Shown here piece after piece: positions 35,260-46,920 of a DNA stretch of 64,000 nucleotides. Position 1 is the first letter of the stretch. The number at the start of each line of letters is the position of its first letter. Below the pieces are notes generated by a model. That model did not search any database, was not told where the DNA came from, and worked only from the letters and a program-made list of their open reading frames with translations. The position numbers were made by a program, and so were the translations under genes. The stretch comes from Galerina marginata (Eukaryota > Basidiomycota > Agaricomycetes > Agaricales > Galerinaceae), in assembly GCA_023014335.1 (NCBI GenBank), contig JAECYW010000008.1, positions 2,604,001 through 2,668,000 of the forward strand. Direction: 5' to 3'.

Positions 35260-37999
35260 TCATGGCCCTTCAAGCCAGGAAGGTAACCAGTTCCTGGTTA
35301 GCTGCACCCAGAATGTGGGTAATTTTTCCGTTAGGTTTTCTGGCTGTGTGGATAGTGAATCATTTTTTTCGACGTCACATGGAGCGGCCATGTCGGATTC
35401 TAGGTTTGACACTTCTGCTATAATGCACTCCTGTTTCTGAGATGAAGACGAGTTATTAAAAGCCATCAAAAGATTATAGGAATTTCTAAGGAGTCGCACC
35501 TTTATGTATCCTTTGATCTCGAGAGCCACATCCCTTCTCTTTTCCAAATTAGAGAAATAACCCGCACCACGTTCAATCGGTTTGGCTTGGAGATACTTCG
35601 TCAATTCACTGTCCATTGGAATGCGTGAAAGAATCGCAAGAAGAAGATCTAAGGCAGCACTCTCGATCTTGTCATCCTGTAGATGGAATTTCGGGAAGCT
35701 AGGAAATTAAGCAATGCATTCTAATTTGTGCATCATGCTCAGAGAGGTGCGCTGGACTCACGGATTATTTTGATCCGCCAAAATATCAACAAAAAACATA
35801 GCAAGATCGCGGTACCTTGATGCATTGACATGGTACATCACAGATCGCTCAGCGTTGGTGAAAAAGTCGTTGATCATCGAGTAGTACCCGGCCCACACCT
35901 TGCGCATTTTAAACGCGGATCCCAGATGAAGGAGATCGCCGTCAATACGCATCAGGTAGTACTTGTAGGAATCATGGTATTCTTCATGCGCGGTTAGGGC
36001 CAAAATATAGAAAATGTACCTTGAGTATACATCAAATCCGTTCAAGGTCGAAGCTGTGAAGAAGTGGAGTGTGGTGGGCTTCCGCGGGTATTCTGAAAGT
36101 TTTGCCTTCAGATAGCCGTCAAAGTGGGCAAGATATCGGTCATAAAGATCGTTTTTGTCATCTGGATAACGCTGCACGACGGGAGAATTAATAAGTCTCT
36201 GGGTTTAATGATAAGAAGGGCCAAACCTGTGCTCTAATCCACTCGAAAAATGAGGGTAAGATGTGGAAGAAGCCCCTCAGAGCAACATCATTTTCTGTTT
36301 TGATTCGGAGACCAAGAAATGCCTCGAAATTGAATTGATACAACCCCTCGAGAAGAGCTGCAGTCGGATAGGCGTTCATACAGTATTGCATAAGTCCCGT
36401 GTAGCCAGTGAGCCTTAGAAGACTCGGGGCTATAAAGTAAAGGGAGAAGGAATTACGTTGAGCCATTACCATCGATATCGACAGAATTGCTATAAGTATA
36501 AATCTTACCGGAAGTCAGACGAGGAAATGTCATATGTTTGATGCAATGCATCGCAAGACGAGCATATGCCAAACCAGCGTCGAGGGAGAATCTGCCGGAT
36601 CGTGATTTATCCATGAGGAAATCCCTGAGAGATGCGTGGTACATGCGAAGACTGCGTGAGCCATCACCGGGAGGAGGTACATAAATGATCGAGTGCAAAT
36701 CGCTCAGGACCATCTGCAGCTCTCCGCGCCTGAAGAAAAGAAAGGACTCAACGAGATCCATGCGGCTTTTTACGTTCGACTCCTTGAAGAAAAGGAAGCT
36801 GAATACCTCCAGTACCCTTTCGATGTCCTCGACTGAGGAAAGAATGTGGGTGTATAGTGCGTCCAACTCGGCAAACGGTGTATTAGCCCCAGGGGGCGTA
36901 AGCCCGAATATGATGTTCAATCTGTCTGAAGGCCAATGGCGCGAGGATTCGACAAATTTCAGAACTGTGGAGGCGTAAATAAATTGACCCGACGACTTTC
37001 GGACGAGCCGATCGATATCGGAGTAGTGGGGCCAGCGAGCGGGGAGAAAGGAGCCAGATGGGTGACCTTTTTTGATTTCTTCAAATCTTGACTCCAAGAA
37101 GATCCTAACATCAGCGTCGGGATCGCAGGTATCGTCTAGAACAAGCCGATGGGAAAGACTGCACATTTCTTGACCGTTGAAGACATCCCGGATATCCTGT
37201 TCCGCTCGACTGGCAATGAAGAAAAAAAGGGGGATGTTTGATTCCTTCATAACCGAAGAAAGTACTGATAGTATGTAGCGCTGGGACTTGGGTTGGCCGC
37301 ATTCGTCCAGACCATCTATAATGATGAGGCCCGGTTGTCGTTTGGTCACAATTCCCTTCTTGCGGGACGAAGCTAAGAGCTCGGTAAGTGGCTTGACAAT
37401 CAAGGTCTCTAGTTGAGCTTTAATGGAGCGAGAAAATACGAGCGCATCGCGGTCCAGGGCTTCGACCATATACTCGCGAATGCCTGGTATGGAGATCGTG
37501 AGCTGATAAGCGAGGGTGGGGATAAGATAGCGGTCGTCGTTGCGTCCAGGCGATGTCCGAGAGAAAAAGAAATCGCCGGCCAAGATCCCTTCTTCTTCGC
37601 ACAGTTCAGCAATACTCTGAGCGATGCTCGTTTTTCCGGATCCAGCTGGGCCATATAACCATAAGAATGGGTGTGTTTTATCGTCGTCCTTCACCCAGTC
37701 CATTATCCGCTTGAGAATGGATTTTCGTGTGCTTGGATGGCATTTTGGAGGATCGAACCTCTCGGCTGAGTTATGAAATGCGCCAACAGCTATGTGTCCC
37801 GTGAAGGAGCCTGATTCCTCCTATTCAATGATAGGCGCCGGAGATAGACATGGGTGCTATTTAGTATTCCGAGAATTGAAATGGAAAAGAATGTACCTAG
37901 TCCAATATCGCCGCTTGCATTGTAATGAGTATGAAGATCGCCTTCCACCGTAGTGAAGGTTCCGCCTGTTACAGCCCCAATGTGTGCATACGAAAACAT
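35260..37999 (-). CDS. NACHT-type STAND protein, copy 1
   Basis: Start MFSYAHIGAVTGGTFTTVEG at 37999; a short Gly-rich motif (GGTFTTVEGDLHTH) fills exon 1, and the next exon reads HIAVGAFHNSAERFDPPKCH. The NACHT module follows: Walker A LYGPAGSGKTSIAQS, Walker B LIIIDGLDECGQ, and an RFEEIKKGHP/LVRKSSGQFIYASTVL region typical of mushroom NACHT proteins. The C-terminal third (about 35260-36480) has no recognisable WD40, ankyrin or TPR array. The coding exon 36453-37703 is one clean frame. STAND proteins are NTP-dependent oligomerising switches of fungal non-self recognition and cell death. Closest relative in the window is copy 2 at 39801-42407. Confidence 0.85.
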
Positions 38000-38457
38000 T
38001 AGCCCGGGGTGCAACTTGAAGGAGAACCTCTCGGTCCATTCATCGAAGCCCTTGAGATAGCTATAAGGCCATTGTCCTACTGCCCTGTGTCAGTGACAAA
38101 AAGGATGGTTAGGGGGAGGGTTGGGAATGCAAAAGGAAGGAGGTCCAGATACCCCGTGTACATATTATAAGCACCCCAGCGCATCTCAGTGCCCTGAAAT
38201 CTGTGCTGTAGGAATTTTAGGCAATGTCCGACGCCTGCGAGAGTGCACAGCATTTTCCGACCATAGGGAGGTTATCATTGGTGACTAGTGACTTACCTAA
38301 CCACCCACAGCATGCATGACAGCCCTGACGGTATACATCAATTGCTATGAGTGGGCTACACGGACGACAACCGTCAACGTTGACAATGCCCGGGTGAAGA
38401 GTCGGAGCCAAGCGGGAGGACTTAGAATGCACCGATCACGGGATTTACCCTTCGTAA

Positions 38458-39272
38458 CAAATGACAGGACCCCCGATTATACAGAGCTGACCCGGATACT
38501 GTTGGCGGGAGCGTCCACCTACGACCGACATTGTTCTCTTTTTACATGGATCCAAAGTCCACCTATGAACACAGCGCTCCGATTAAACATGGATACTGTC
38601 CACCTATGTATGGGCCCGGTGAGCGGCCTGACGTGGGCCACTGGCTTACCGAAAGTGGAAATTCACAGTGCATGACAGTGCCAAAGACCAACTTTTTGAC
38701 CAGAACAATGCTCACTCGTCAGTTGGGCCACTTTTAATAACTCTTTTTGGTATGATGCCATGTTTCTAGACCTTGAATATATTATTTCTGCTTGGACTGG
38801 TGTTCTGTCTCGTTTGCAACATTTACCCCGCTCTCAAGTCACCGGCTAGTTCTCACCATGTACGAAAGCGCGGAGGTGGGAAGGTGGCAAAATATGGTTG
38901 GGTTTCGGAGGCGTCATCTGTTAGCTCTGTTTCGTATCTTCCTTCGCAAATCTGGGCTCAGAATCATGGAAGGAATTTAAGGCGCACTGGGGATTCACAG
39001 CACACATGTGCCTTCCTCGGTTTGCTCATCTACCAGATCTCTAGTGTACGAATACAGGGTGCAGAATTTTTTTTCGGAATTTTCGAGATTTTTTAAGATT
39101 TTTTTGAACTCGGATACAAAGTCCACCTACAGATGGGCGAAATTTCGGGTCGGGTACGGAGTCCACCAAAAAATCCGCCGGAGGCCCGAAAAATGTGTCC
39201 ACCTATTTCTGGCCCGAAATTGCCAATTTTGTATCTGAGTTACCTCTGAATAATCGGGGGTCCTCAAATGAC
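38458..39272. repeat. 8-bp target-site duplications flanking the hAT-like element
   Basis: CAAATGAC occurs at 38458-38465 and again at 39265-39272, directly abutting both ends of the inverted-repeat element, as left by integration of a hAT-superfamily transposon. Confidence 0.8.
38466..39264. mobile_element. Non-autonomous hAT-like element (799 bp)
   Basis: Terminal inverted repeats: the left end starts AGGACCCCCGATTATACAGA and the right end, read on the minus strand, starts AGGACCCCCGATTATTCAGA (one mismatch in 20). An 8-bp target duplication flanks it. The interior encodes no transposase. It contains six direct copies of GTCCACC(T/A) at about 38513, 38557, 38598, 39121, 39161 and 39197, clustered toward both ends, which resemble subterminal transposase-binding repeats. 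It sits between the two NACHT genes. Mobilisation would need a transposase encoded elsewhere. Confidence 0.8.
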
Positions 39273-39800
39273 TTGTGCTTGCCCAAATGTGCCATAACTA
39301 TCCTTCATCTTCCTCCCAACCGCAAAATTTTTGCACCTGGAAACTTTTGAGAGCTTGACTGGAACTGGGAGAACGGTCTGAGCTATCGGCAATAGAATAA
39401 GTTGCACCATTGTACTCTCATAGATCACAGATAAGCGAAACTGTGAAAAATCAAGTTTAATCAACATTAATGAGATAATACGATAGAGAGACTAGTCCCC
39501 AGGGAAGTGTGCAGTTACTGGAGAACTTGATAATATCTCTTCCTCATCTCTGGGCCGAGATACACCCAGACCTTGAATCCCTGACACGACCTCCCGAAGG
39601 ATTGGTGATTTCGTGCTTGTCGATCAACCCAGTTCGAGGAACTCCTCCAGGCTTGTCTCAACCGACCAGGAAGCGAGCTCATCACTGCGAGAGCGGAGAA
39701 CTCCGTCGTGCCCATCCTTTTGCTCTACAGCGAGCCTTGTTGATTTCATCGAGTGCGAAGAATTTCCAAGGCTGGACCCAACTACAACCTGTCCAATGCC

Positions 39801-42407
39801 CTAGCCGTTCAGATTCATATCTTCATCGGACAAGTCTTCGGCTTCACAGTGCTACGTAAGAGTTTCATCACGATGGTTAGCAAGGATAAGCTGCAAGATT
39901 GACAATTATAGTACCTGAATATAGCCATGTATTGCCAGGAGCGCATTGTTCCTCTCTTCAGTTTCTTCGATATCCGTGACGACGACATCAGCCAGGTTTT
40001 CGCGTATATATGTCACTAAGCTTGGCTCCTTTGGGACGTGCCAGAGACATGCCAGCAGAAGATCCAGACTGCATTGCGCCGCCTCCTGCCGTGCCCCTTT
40101 TGCTTCATCTGAGTCCGCCGGGTACGACCTAAATTCGTAAAATTTGAGTCGACTCCAATGGGGTAGTTGGCTTATGCGCTCACAGTTTTATCACGGCCAG
40201 GAAATCGATGGTTTTCTTGGCGAGTGACATGTAGTTGGAGCGCCCGACATAATAGTCTCCAGCACGGCGAACGTCAGTAAAGAACTCAGACAGCATGGAG
40301 TAATAAGCGGCCCACGACTCCATCGTTCGTTCTTCCGACGTAAGTCGCAGGCCAGCTTGGCTCCAATCGGTTGTCCTTAGGGCGAATACCAATGCTTCAG
40401 GCTGGGGGGAGTTCAGCGTTAGAATACGCCACACTAACGCAATGTATCTCGGAAATTCAGTCAGCGTCGAAGCTGTAAAAAATTGAAGCGACACAGGGTC
40501 TTGGGGATAGTACGACAGTCGCGTCTTTATGTGCTTGTCGAAATGACCTAGATAACGATGGTACAGTTCGTTGTCATTGTATGGATAGTTCTGTGTGATA
40601 GAGGGATTAAAAAAATGATCTTGCTGTGTGAGGAAACGGATCAAACCTGCCCCTGAAGCCATTGCAAGAATAACGGTGTCATTGAAAGAAAGTCATCGAT
40701 CTGGACAAGAGTTCTCGGGAAATCACCCAGCAACGGGAGGTCAAGGAAGGCTTCGAAATCGAAACGGTATAAGTCGCGGAGAAGGTCATCAGTAGGGTCT
40801 GCCTTCAAGCAGTGTTGCATGAGCCCGATGTACGCAACGAGATGATGGCTAAGCAAGGCTTGTAATTAAGTTGTCGTCAGAGGGCAGCCAATTCTAAAGA
40901 CAAAGGCGTGCTTACAGAAAGTGGGAGTGGGCGACATGTGTTTAATACAATATTTTGCCAAGTGGTTGTGAGCCATCCCGGGGGATATGAAGAATCTCCC
41001 AGAACGCGACTCGTCTGTCAGAAAGTCGCCAAGCGCGTGGAATATTCGGAGCTCTCGATGATAAAACCGTTCAGATGGAGGGACATCAATGACTGAATGT
41101 AAGATTGCTTAATACGAGCTGGAGCTCCCCTCGCTTGAAGAAAAGGAAATCTTCTACTAGGCCTGCAGGTGTTTATCAGTCTTGATTGGGTGAAGAGTAG
41201 GAAGCCGAAAGTCTGCAGCGCCGGCTTGAGATTCCTCGGCTGAGGAGAAGATGTGCATGTACAACGCATCCAGATCCGCAAAGGGCGTATCTCTTCCTGG
41301 GCAAGGGGCGAGACCGAGGATAACATCCAACCTTTCTGTGGGCCAGTGCTTGTGCGACTGAATATATTTCATGGCGGTAGACGCATATATAAATAACCCC
41401 GATGACTTGCGAGTAAGGTAGTCTAAAACTGGTTCCGTGGGCCAGGAAGCCGAAAGAAAGGACTTCGCAGGATGACGTCGCTTGACCTCTTTAAACCGCG
41501 ACTGAAGAAAGGTCCTAATATCTGCGCCGGGGTCGTATTTGTCGTCCAAAACAATTCGGCGTGTTAGAGAGTTGAGGTTATCCTCATCAAAGGCGTCTCG
41601 AATGTTGTATTCTGGCCGACTGGTGATCAGGAAGTAAAGGGGAAAGGAGAATCGTTGAACAGCCAAAGAGAAGACATTTAAAATGTCGTTTTGGCCACCT
41701 GACTGGCTACACTCGTCCAAGCCATCTATGATAATTAGGCCTGGAGTTGACCTGGGCTGACCCTCGTTTCCATTGCTTTGGCGAACTGTCCTATTTCTGA
41801 GGGGTTCGATAATCAGGGAGTCCATTTGAGCCTGAATTGAGCGCGAAAAGAGGAAGGCATCCCGGTTCAATGCCGAGCCAATGAATGGAGCGGTGTCGGG
41901 AATCGAAAGTGATAGTTGGTACGCGAGGGTTGCAATAAAACGACTGTCGTTATTCCGGCCTTCTGCTACACGAGAGAAGAAAAACCCAGCAGCCAAAATG
42001 CCTTCTTCGTGGCACATTTCCGCAACGGTCTGTGCGATACTGGACTTTCCGGAACCAGCCTGGCCAGATAACCAAAGGAACCGATGTAGTTGTTCGTGCT
42101 CTCGTGCCCAATCCATGATTTCCTTGAGAACTACGCGTCGCGTGTCGGGATGACATTGTGGAGCCGGACGTCTCTCCAAAGAGTCGTGGAAGGCCCCAGG
42201 TGCGGTTTGTTCGAGCAAGAGCTCTATTCCTATGGACGAGGTTTATTCCAATGACAAACGTCGATCGAAAAGGGAAATACCTCTGCTTTCGTGCCCGTGA
42301 ACGTGCAAATCACCCTCCACACTGTTGAACATACCTCCGTTTATGGAGGAGACATTCGCTGCCGAGAACATTGTCGAAGAGAGGTTGAGATTGTGTCCTG
42401 GCGGCAT
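39801..42407 (-). CDS. NACHT-type STAND protein, copy 2
   Basis: Paralogue of the gene at 35260-37999. The first exon gives MPPGHNLNLSSTMFSAANVS followed by SINGGMFNSVEGDLHVHGH, the same Gly-rich motif as copy 1; ATG 42371 is an alternative start. The next exon starts LLEQTAPGAFHDSLERRPAP and contains Walker A LSGQAGSGKSSIAQT and Walker B LIIIDGLDECSQ. The NACHT part to about residue 380 is intact. Beyond that, single-base breaks near 41225, 41165 and 41110 split the reading (FLFFKRGELQLVL, then HSVIDVPPSERF), while homology to copy 1 continues to YPYNDNELYHRYLGHFDKHI and RENLADVVVTDIEETEERNN. The probable stop is TAG at 39801. It could be inactivated, but errors are equally plausible. Confidence 0.82.
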
Positions 42408-42785
42408 AAGCTCCGGCGCTAAATGCCTTGACGTTTCGTCACTACTGAGAGTAGCTGGTTGAAGACGCTTGGTTTGTGGCCGTCGCGTCCATAGCTGTAA
42501 CCATACTAGGATGCGTCAATACCACATGCCCAACCACAGCCTCCTTGACAGCCAGGTCCCACGAAATGTACCTTCATCGCGGTCTCTTGCTTGGTTCCTG
42601 ATGGATTTTGTTGAAAGAAGCGTATTTGGATTCCCCGGGCCCGCACACGACGCGTCCAATATTGCTTAGTAATCAGCCAAGGTACCTGAGCACGTGCTTA
42701 TCAGAGATTTTTTCGATTTTCTTTGATCCCGAACTCATTCTCCTCATTCCACAGACTTTCGGTCGATACCACAAAATAGACGGGC
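42408..42785. other. Divergent promoter region, NACHT copy 2 and ssz1
   Basis: About 380 bases between a NACHT gene reading left and ssz1 reading right. A short open stretch at 42469-42669 has no homology. No element is recognised. Confidence 0.45.
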
Positions 42786-44907
42786 GATGGCCGCAAAACC
42801 AATGCAAAATGGGAGCGCGGAGGCCCCCATACGAGTATCCTCATTGCCGCCAGTTGTAGGCATCAACTTCGGCAACTCGTATGCTTCAATTGCGGTATTC
42901 ACCAAGGTGAATTTTGGTATTATTTTGTTCTGTAATTACCGAAGCTAAAGAGAAGATCATCTTATGTTATTTATAGGAAGGTCTTGCAGAATGTATTGCA
43001 AACGAGGACTGGAGAGAGACAAATAGCATGTGCGATTGCATTCCATGGAGAGGAGATGGTACGTCGAACACGTTCTCGCTCAGCTTTTTTCCAACTTACA
43101 AGACGTGATATAGTACATTAGGAAACCAAGCCAAACAACAGCTTGTTAAAAACGCCAAAAATTCAATAACTGGCTTCCGTAATTTGCTCGGAAAAAAGTG
43201 AGTCTTCTATTCTGCTTTACTTGTTGAAATCTCGTCTTATCAATGTAAAATTATAGATTCTCTGAGATCCCTCAATCCGAAAATACCACATCAGCTCCAG
43301 TGATTCAACACCCCGAACTGCCTGATACACCCGCAGTACAAAGTCCAAGTTCTCCAACCAGCGCCAGCACCTCTGCCCGCAGGCAGCACCGTGACCTCTG
43401 CTTTCAATACCCCAGCCGCATCCCATGCACCAACGCCGCGCTCCGAGCCTACGCCTGTAGAGCGTATCCTGACCGTGTCTGAAGTCACGACCATCTTCAT
43501 CAAGTCCCTTGTCCAATCTGCAGAAGACTTTCTCGGAAAATCAATAAAAGGCGCCGTTATCTCCGTCCCATCGACGTTTACTGATTCACAAAAAACTGCC
43601 CTCGAAAAAGCCGCTACCGGTGCTGGCGTTACCGTGTTGCAGCTTCTTGATGAAGCAGGAGCTGCTGCTGCCACAACGACCACATCTACTCTGGAGTGGA
43701 GAGAGCCTTCGCCCAGACAGAACACAGCTACTGGTCGATTTCGGCTCGTCCGCCGTTTCACTGACCCTCCTCGCCATCCGTGAAGGGCCTAAGTTACATT
43801 CTCGCCTCCTCCAGCAGCTCCGCCATCGGCGCAGACAAAATCGACGACAAGCTCATCAAATTCTTCGCCACCGACTTCACCAAGAAGACCAAGATCCCGC
43901 TCACCGTCTGCCCCGCCTCCTCCGCCTGCGGACCAGCGCGCCGAGGCCAAGCTGCGCCTCGCCATCGAGCACACCAAGCGCACGATCAGCGCCTCGCCCG
44001 GCGCGGCGACGTGCAGCGTCGAGTCGCTCAAGGACGGCATGGACTACACGGGTAGCATCAACCGCATGCGCTTCGACATGCTCGGATCGACCGTCTACGC
44101 CGCCGTCGCCGGCGAAATCACCGCGCTTCTGTCATCTGCTGCTGTCGACCCCCATGACGTGGACGAGGTGGTCTACATCGGCGGCACCGGGTGCCTGCCC
44201 TGGCTTGGACAACCGTCTGTGCATCGAAGTCGGCCTTCGGGAAGATGTCGACACGCCGTTTGCTCGTGGCACCGTCGTGGGCGGTGGTGTTGGCGACCCT
44301 ACTACCATTCTCGCCCGAGGATGTGCGTATCAAGCCGCTTTGATCGACTCATTAGGTAACAGTCGCGAGGACAAGGAGCTCCGAGCCACGTTTACAGATG
44401 GCCATCAGGTGAAAGCCACCACCAAGACGTTAGGCATCCTGTTTCCCAACAAACTACCGGAGAACAAGGAGGTCGGCGGGACGTGGGTGCCAGTCGTGCA
44501 GAAGGAGACCGCACTGCCAGTGCGCCGGGTTGTTTCGTTCGACGTCGGCCTCACCGCAGAGTCGAAACGTATCGCATTTGAAGTATGGGAGGTCTCTGAG
44601 GGCATACGGGTGGAGAAACTCACCCCTGCGCAATCGACGCCATCGGACGAGGATGATGACGGATGAAGAACCGGAAGAGATCGAAGTCAAGCACCGCACA
44701 GTGACCAAGGAGACTTTCCTTGGTGCGATTGACACGCAGGCGAAGCTAGGGATCGAGACGAAGGGCAAGGGCAAGGATGCTGGCAAGTGGTTTACGACTG
44801 TGGAGGTGCAGTTTGTGGTTGGTGTTCATGGTGAAGTCGAGGTTCAGCTGAGAGAGAAGGGCGAGGGTGGTGTGGTAGAGACGTTGGATGTGCCGCCGTT
44901 GATGTAG
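42786..44907 (+). CDS. ssz1: Ssz1, Hsp70-like subunit of the ribosome-associated complex
   Basis: Start MAAKPMQNGSAEAPIRVSSL, then the Hsp70 phosphate-1 motif VVGINFGNSYASIAVFTK. Next exons give EGLAECIAN, IACAIAFHGEEM and GNQAKQQLVKNAKNSITGFR. Later segments RILTVSEVTTIFIKSLVQSA, LLVDFGSSAVSLTLLAIREG and INRMRFDMLGSTVYAAVAGE match Ssz1 rather than canonical Hsp70. Ssz1 pairs with zuotin at the ribosome exit tunnel to stimulate Ssb-type Hsp70 folding nascent chains (family knowledge). The reading frame is broken by single bases at about 43011, 43123, 43333, 43690, 43785, 43930, 44205 and 44660, nearly all apparent insertions, each with a conserved continuation. Introns near 42907-42976, 43062-43113 and 43199-43257. 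Confidence 0.88.
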
Positions 44908-45083
44908 ATGAGTTGGGTTGTCGATTGTGTTTTTCCTTTGCGTCATTTTGCTTTCGTTTGAATAGATTGCATTTCATTGACATTTCATTGCTTGTTCTAC
45001 CGCCATCGTCTTGAGGAATACTTTACAGGCTTTTAGCATACGATTTAAATAAGGCAGTCTGGATATAGGCAAGTATGGTATAT

Positions 45084-46235
45084 CTATAACTTAGAAAGCT
45101 TGGTTTGTATCGTCAAAGGCGCGAACTTGGGAGCTTCTTCCTTCGATCTCGCCACGAGTCCATCTCGGATATCCTTTAATTGCGAAGTATCAGGAATTGA
45201 GGAACTGAATAATAAGGAAATACAGACATTCGTCATAAGCGCAGCGGCATTCCATGCGCCAGTATAAGCCAAATTGTCCGGAACGCTTCAGGAGAGGTCA
45301 ATCAGGAGAAACTAGCATGCACTCGAGAAAAACACACCTATGGTCTCGAGAATGCGTAATCAGATGCTTCGACCCAGAGACAGGCTATCGGGCTTTTGCT
45401 GGCGATGAACTTGGCCAGGTCTAGGGCCTCCTTCGAGCACCTCGTCGCGACCCCCCTGTACGACCTTGGACACAAGCCCTATTTTCTCAGGCTTCTGCAG
45501 CAGAGAATGAGCGAGCAGTGTATGTCAGCTCGCGCACGAGAGAGTGGTTGCCGGTGATCTTTGGGAGGTAGGCGAGCGAACCAATGTCAGGCGCTAGGCC
45601 GATGTCGACTTCCTATGTATCATGAAGTTCGTCCAGTAGGCAGCCTTCTGAAATGAAAATGATTTATCTACCTTGATAGCGAAGCTTGCATTAGACGCGG
45701 CATAACGGATATCACAAATGCCGATGAGGTCGACTCCCAATCCGATACAGTATCCGTGTATGGAGGCGATGACGGGGTATGGCGCACGTTCAGGAGCACC
45801 GATAGACTCCTGGAAGGCGATGAGTTTCCTGCGCGTCGCTAGCGAGGTACGAGCGCTGTCCTGAGAGGCGTCCGTCCCGTTGGCACCAAGGGCAGCGGCA
45901 TCATTCACTGTAAGACGTAAATGTTTAGTAGAATGCAGTGAGAATGAATCCTACACGTACAATCCAGTCCGCCAGTGAAGAACTTGGGGAAAGCAGACGA
46001 AACCACCAGCGCGCGGACAGTCGTACCCGTCATTCGTGATCGCTTCGAACAACTGACCATAAGCCACCCAGAATTCGGTGCAGAAGGCGTTGGCTGGTGC
46101 CCTAGACGCATGGCCGTCTTTTCAGTTAGCCGTCGTAATAACTTGACGACATAGGGCATACCTGGCAAGTTCAACCAGCAACACATGCGGAGACGGCTCG
46201 GATACCTTGATCCATTTTGAAGAATACTGTGACAT
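45084..46235 (-). CDS. Peroxisomal enoyl-CoA isomerase/hydratase-like, copy 1
   Basis: Crotonase-fold enzyme of beta-oxidation, closest to delta3,5-delta2,4-dienoyl-CoA isomerase. Start MSQYSSKWIKVSEPSPHVLL. Oxyanion-hole segment FFTGGLDLNDAA; PVIASIHGYCIGLGVDLIGI; after a short intron the active-site loop EVDIGLAPDIGSLAYLPK, which keeps both acidic residues (Glu of EVD and Asp of APD) corresponding to the rat enzyme's catalytic pair. The C-terminus KLSKL carries the peroxisomal targeting signal SKL. Frame breaks by one base near 46018 and 45507. The gene is a tandem copy of 46921-48075, same strand and same intron positions. Confidence 0.85.
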
Positions 46236-46920
46236 TATTGTTGGAGGTTTTGCCGGTACAATCTTCAAGAGTAGTTCTTTTCTCTATCGCGGGGCTTAGG
46301 CGCCAAATTACACGATGAGAACGTCAAGGAGAAAGGAAATTTGAGAGCAAATCAAAGTACAAGCGCGAAGGACCGGTAGAAGAGTGGGTCCAAATCAAGT
46401 TGGGCAAAATGTCAACCGGTAACATGTTGTTACCGAAGCCGGTTCATGTCGGTTTTGCAAGTCTAATTTTTCAACAGAAAAGGAAAATATGTGAAGGAGC
46501 CCATATACTTATACTTAGAGTTAGTCTCGACGCAAAACCTGATGAACCTATACTTAGAGTGACCATTTAGATTTGCAGCCGGTTTTTGGCTGGTTTGGTG
46601 TAGAATCTGGAATTCTTCACAAGGCTAGCTCCGGCACGATAAGTAGGGAATCCATGAAGAGCATTCTTTCAAACGCCTTCCCAGTTTATTTGGGTGTACG
46701 CCTGACCAGGGGCGGGGGATTGGGGGAGGGGAGGGGGTAAATAACAGTCGAAATTATCTTAACCATACACAATGACCCATAGCCACCAACAAAAATTATC
46801 CTGCACTCCACACCCTGGCTCTATGAAGGGTGTGCATTAAGGGAGTTGACTGTACTCGCTTTTTCAAACAAAATGATGTAGAAAATTTCCTGGAATAGGA
46901 TTAAGAGCTTTATCCTACGC
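46236..46920. other. Intergenic between the isomerase genes
   Basis: About 690 bases with no gene. A GGGGAGGGGAGGGGG-like purine run lies around 46715-46740, and CTATACTTAGAGT-type repeats around 46505-46562. No further structure is assigned. Confidence 0.45.

Noticed and set aside
38773..39096. Plus-strand open frame starting with a signal-like hydrophobic stretch
   Set aside because: It lies wholly inside the hAT-like element, has no family resemblance and no splice context.
46500..46565. Repeated CTATACTTAGAGT blocks as a transposon end
   Set aside because: Only two short copies, no inverted partner and no target duplication.
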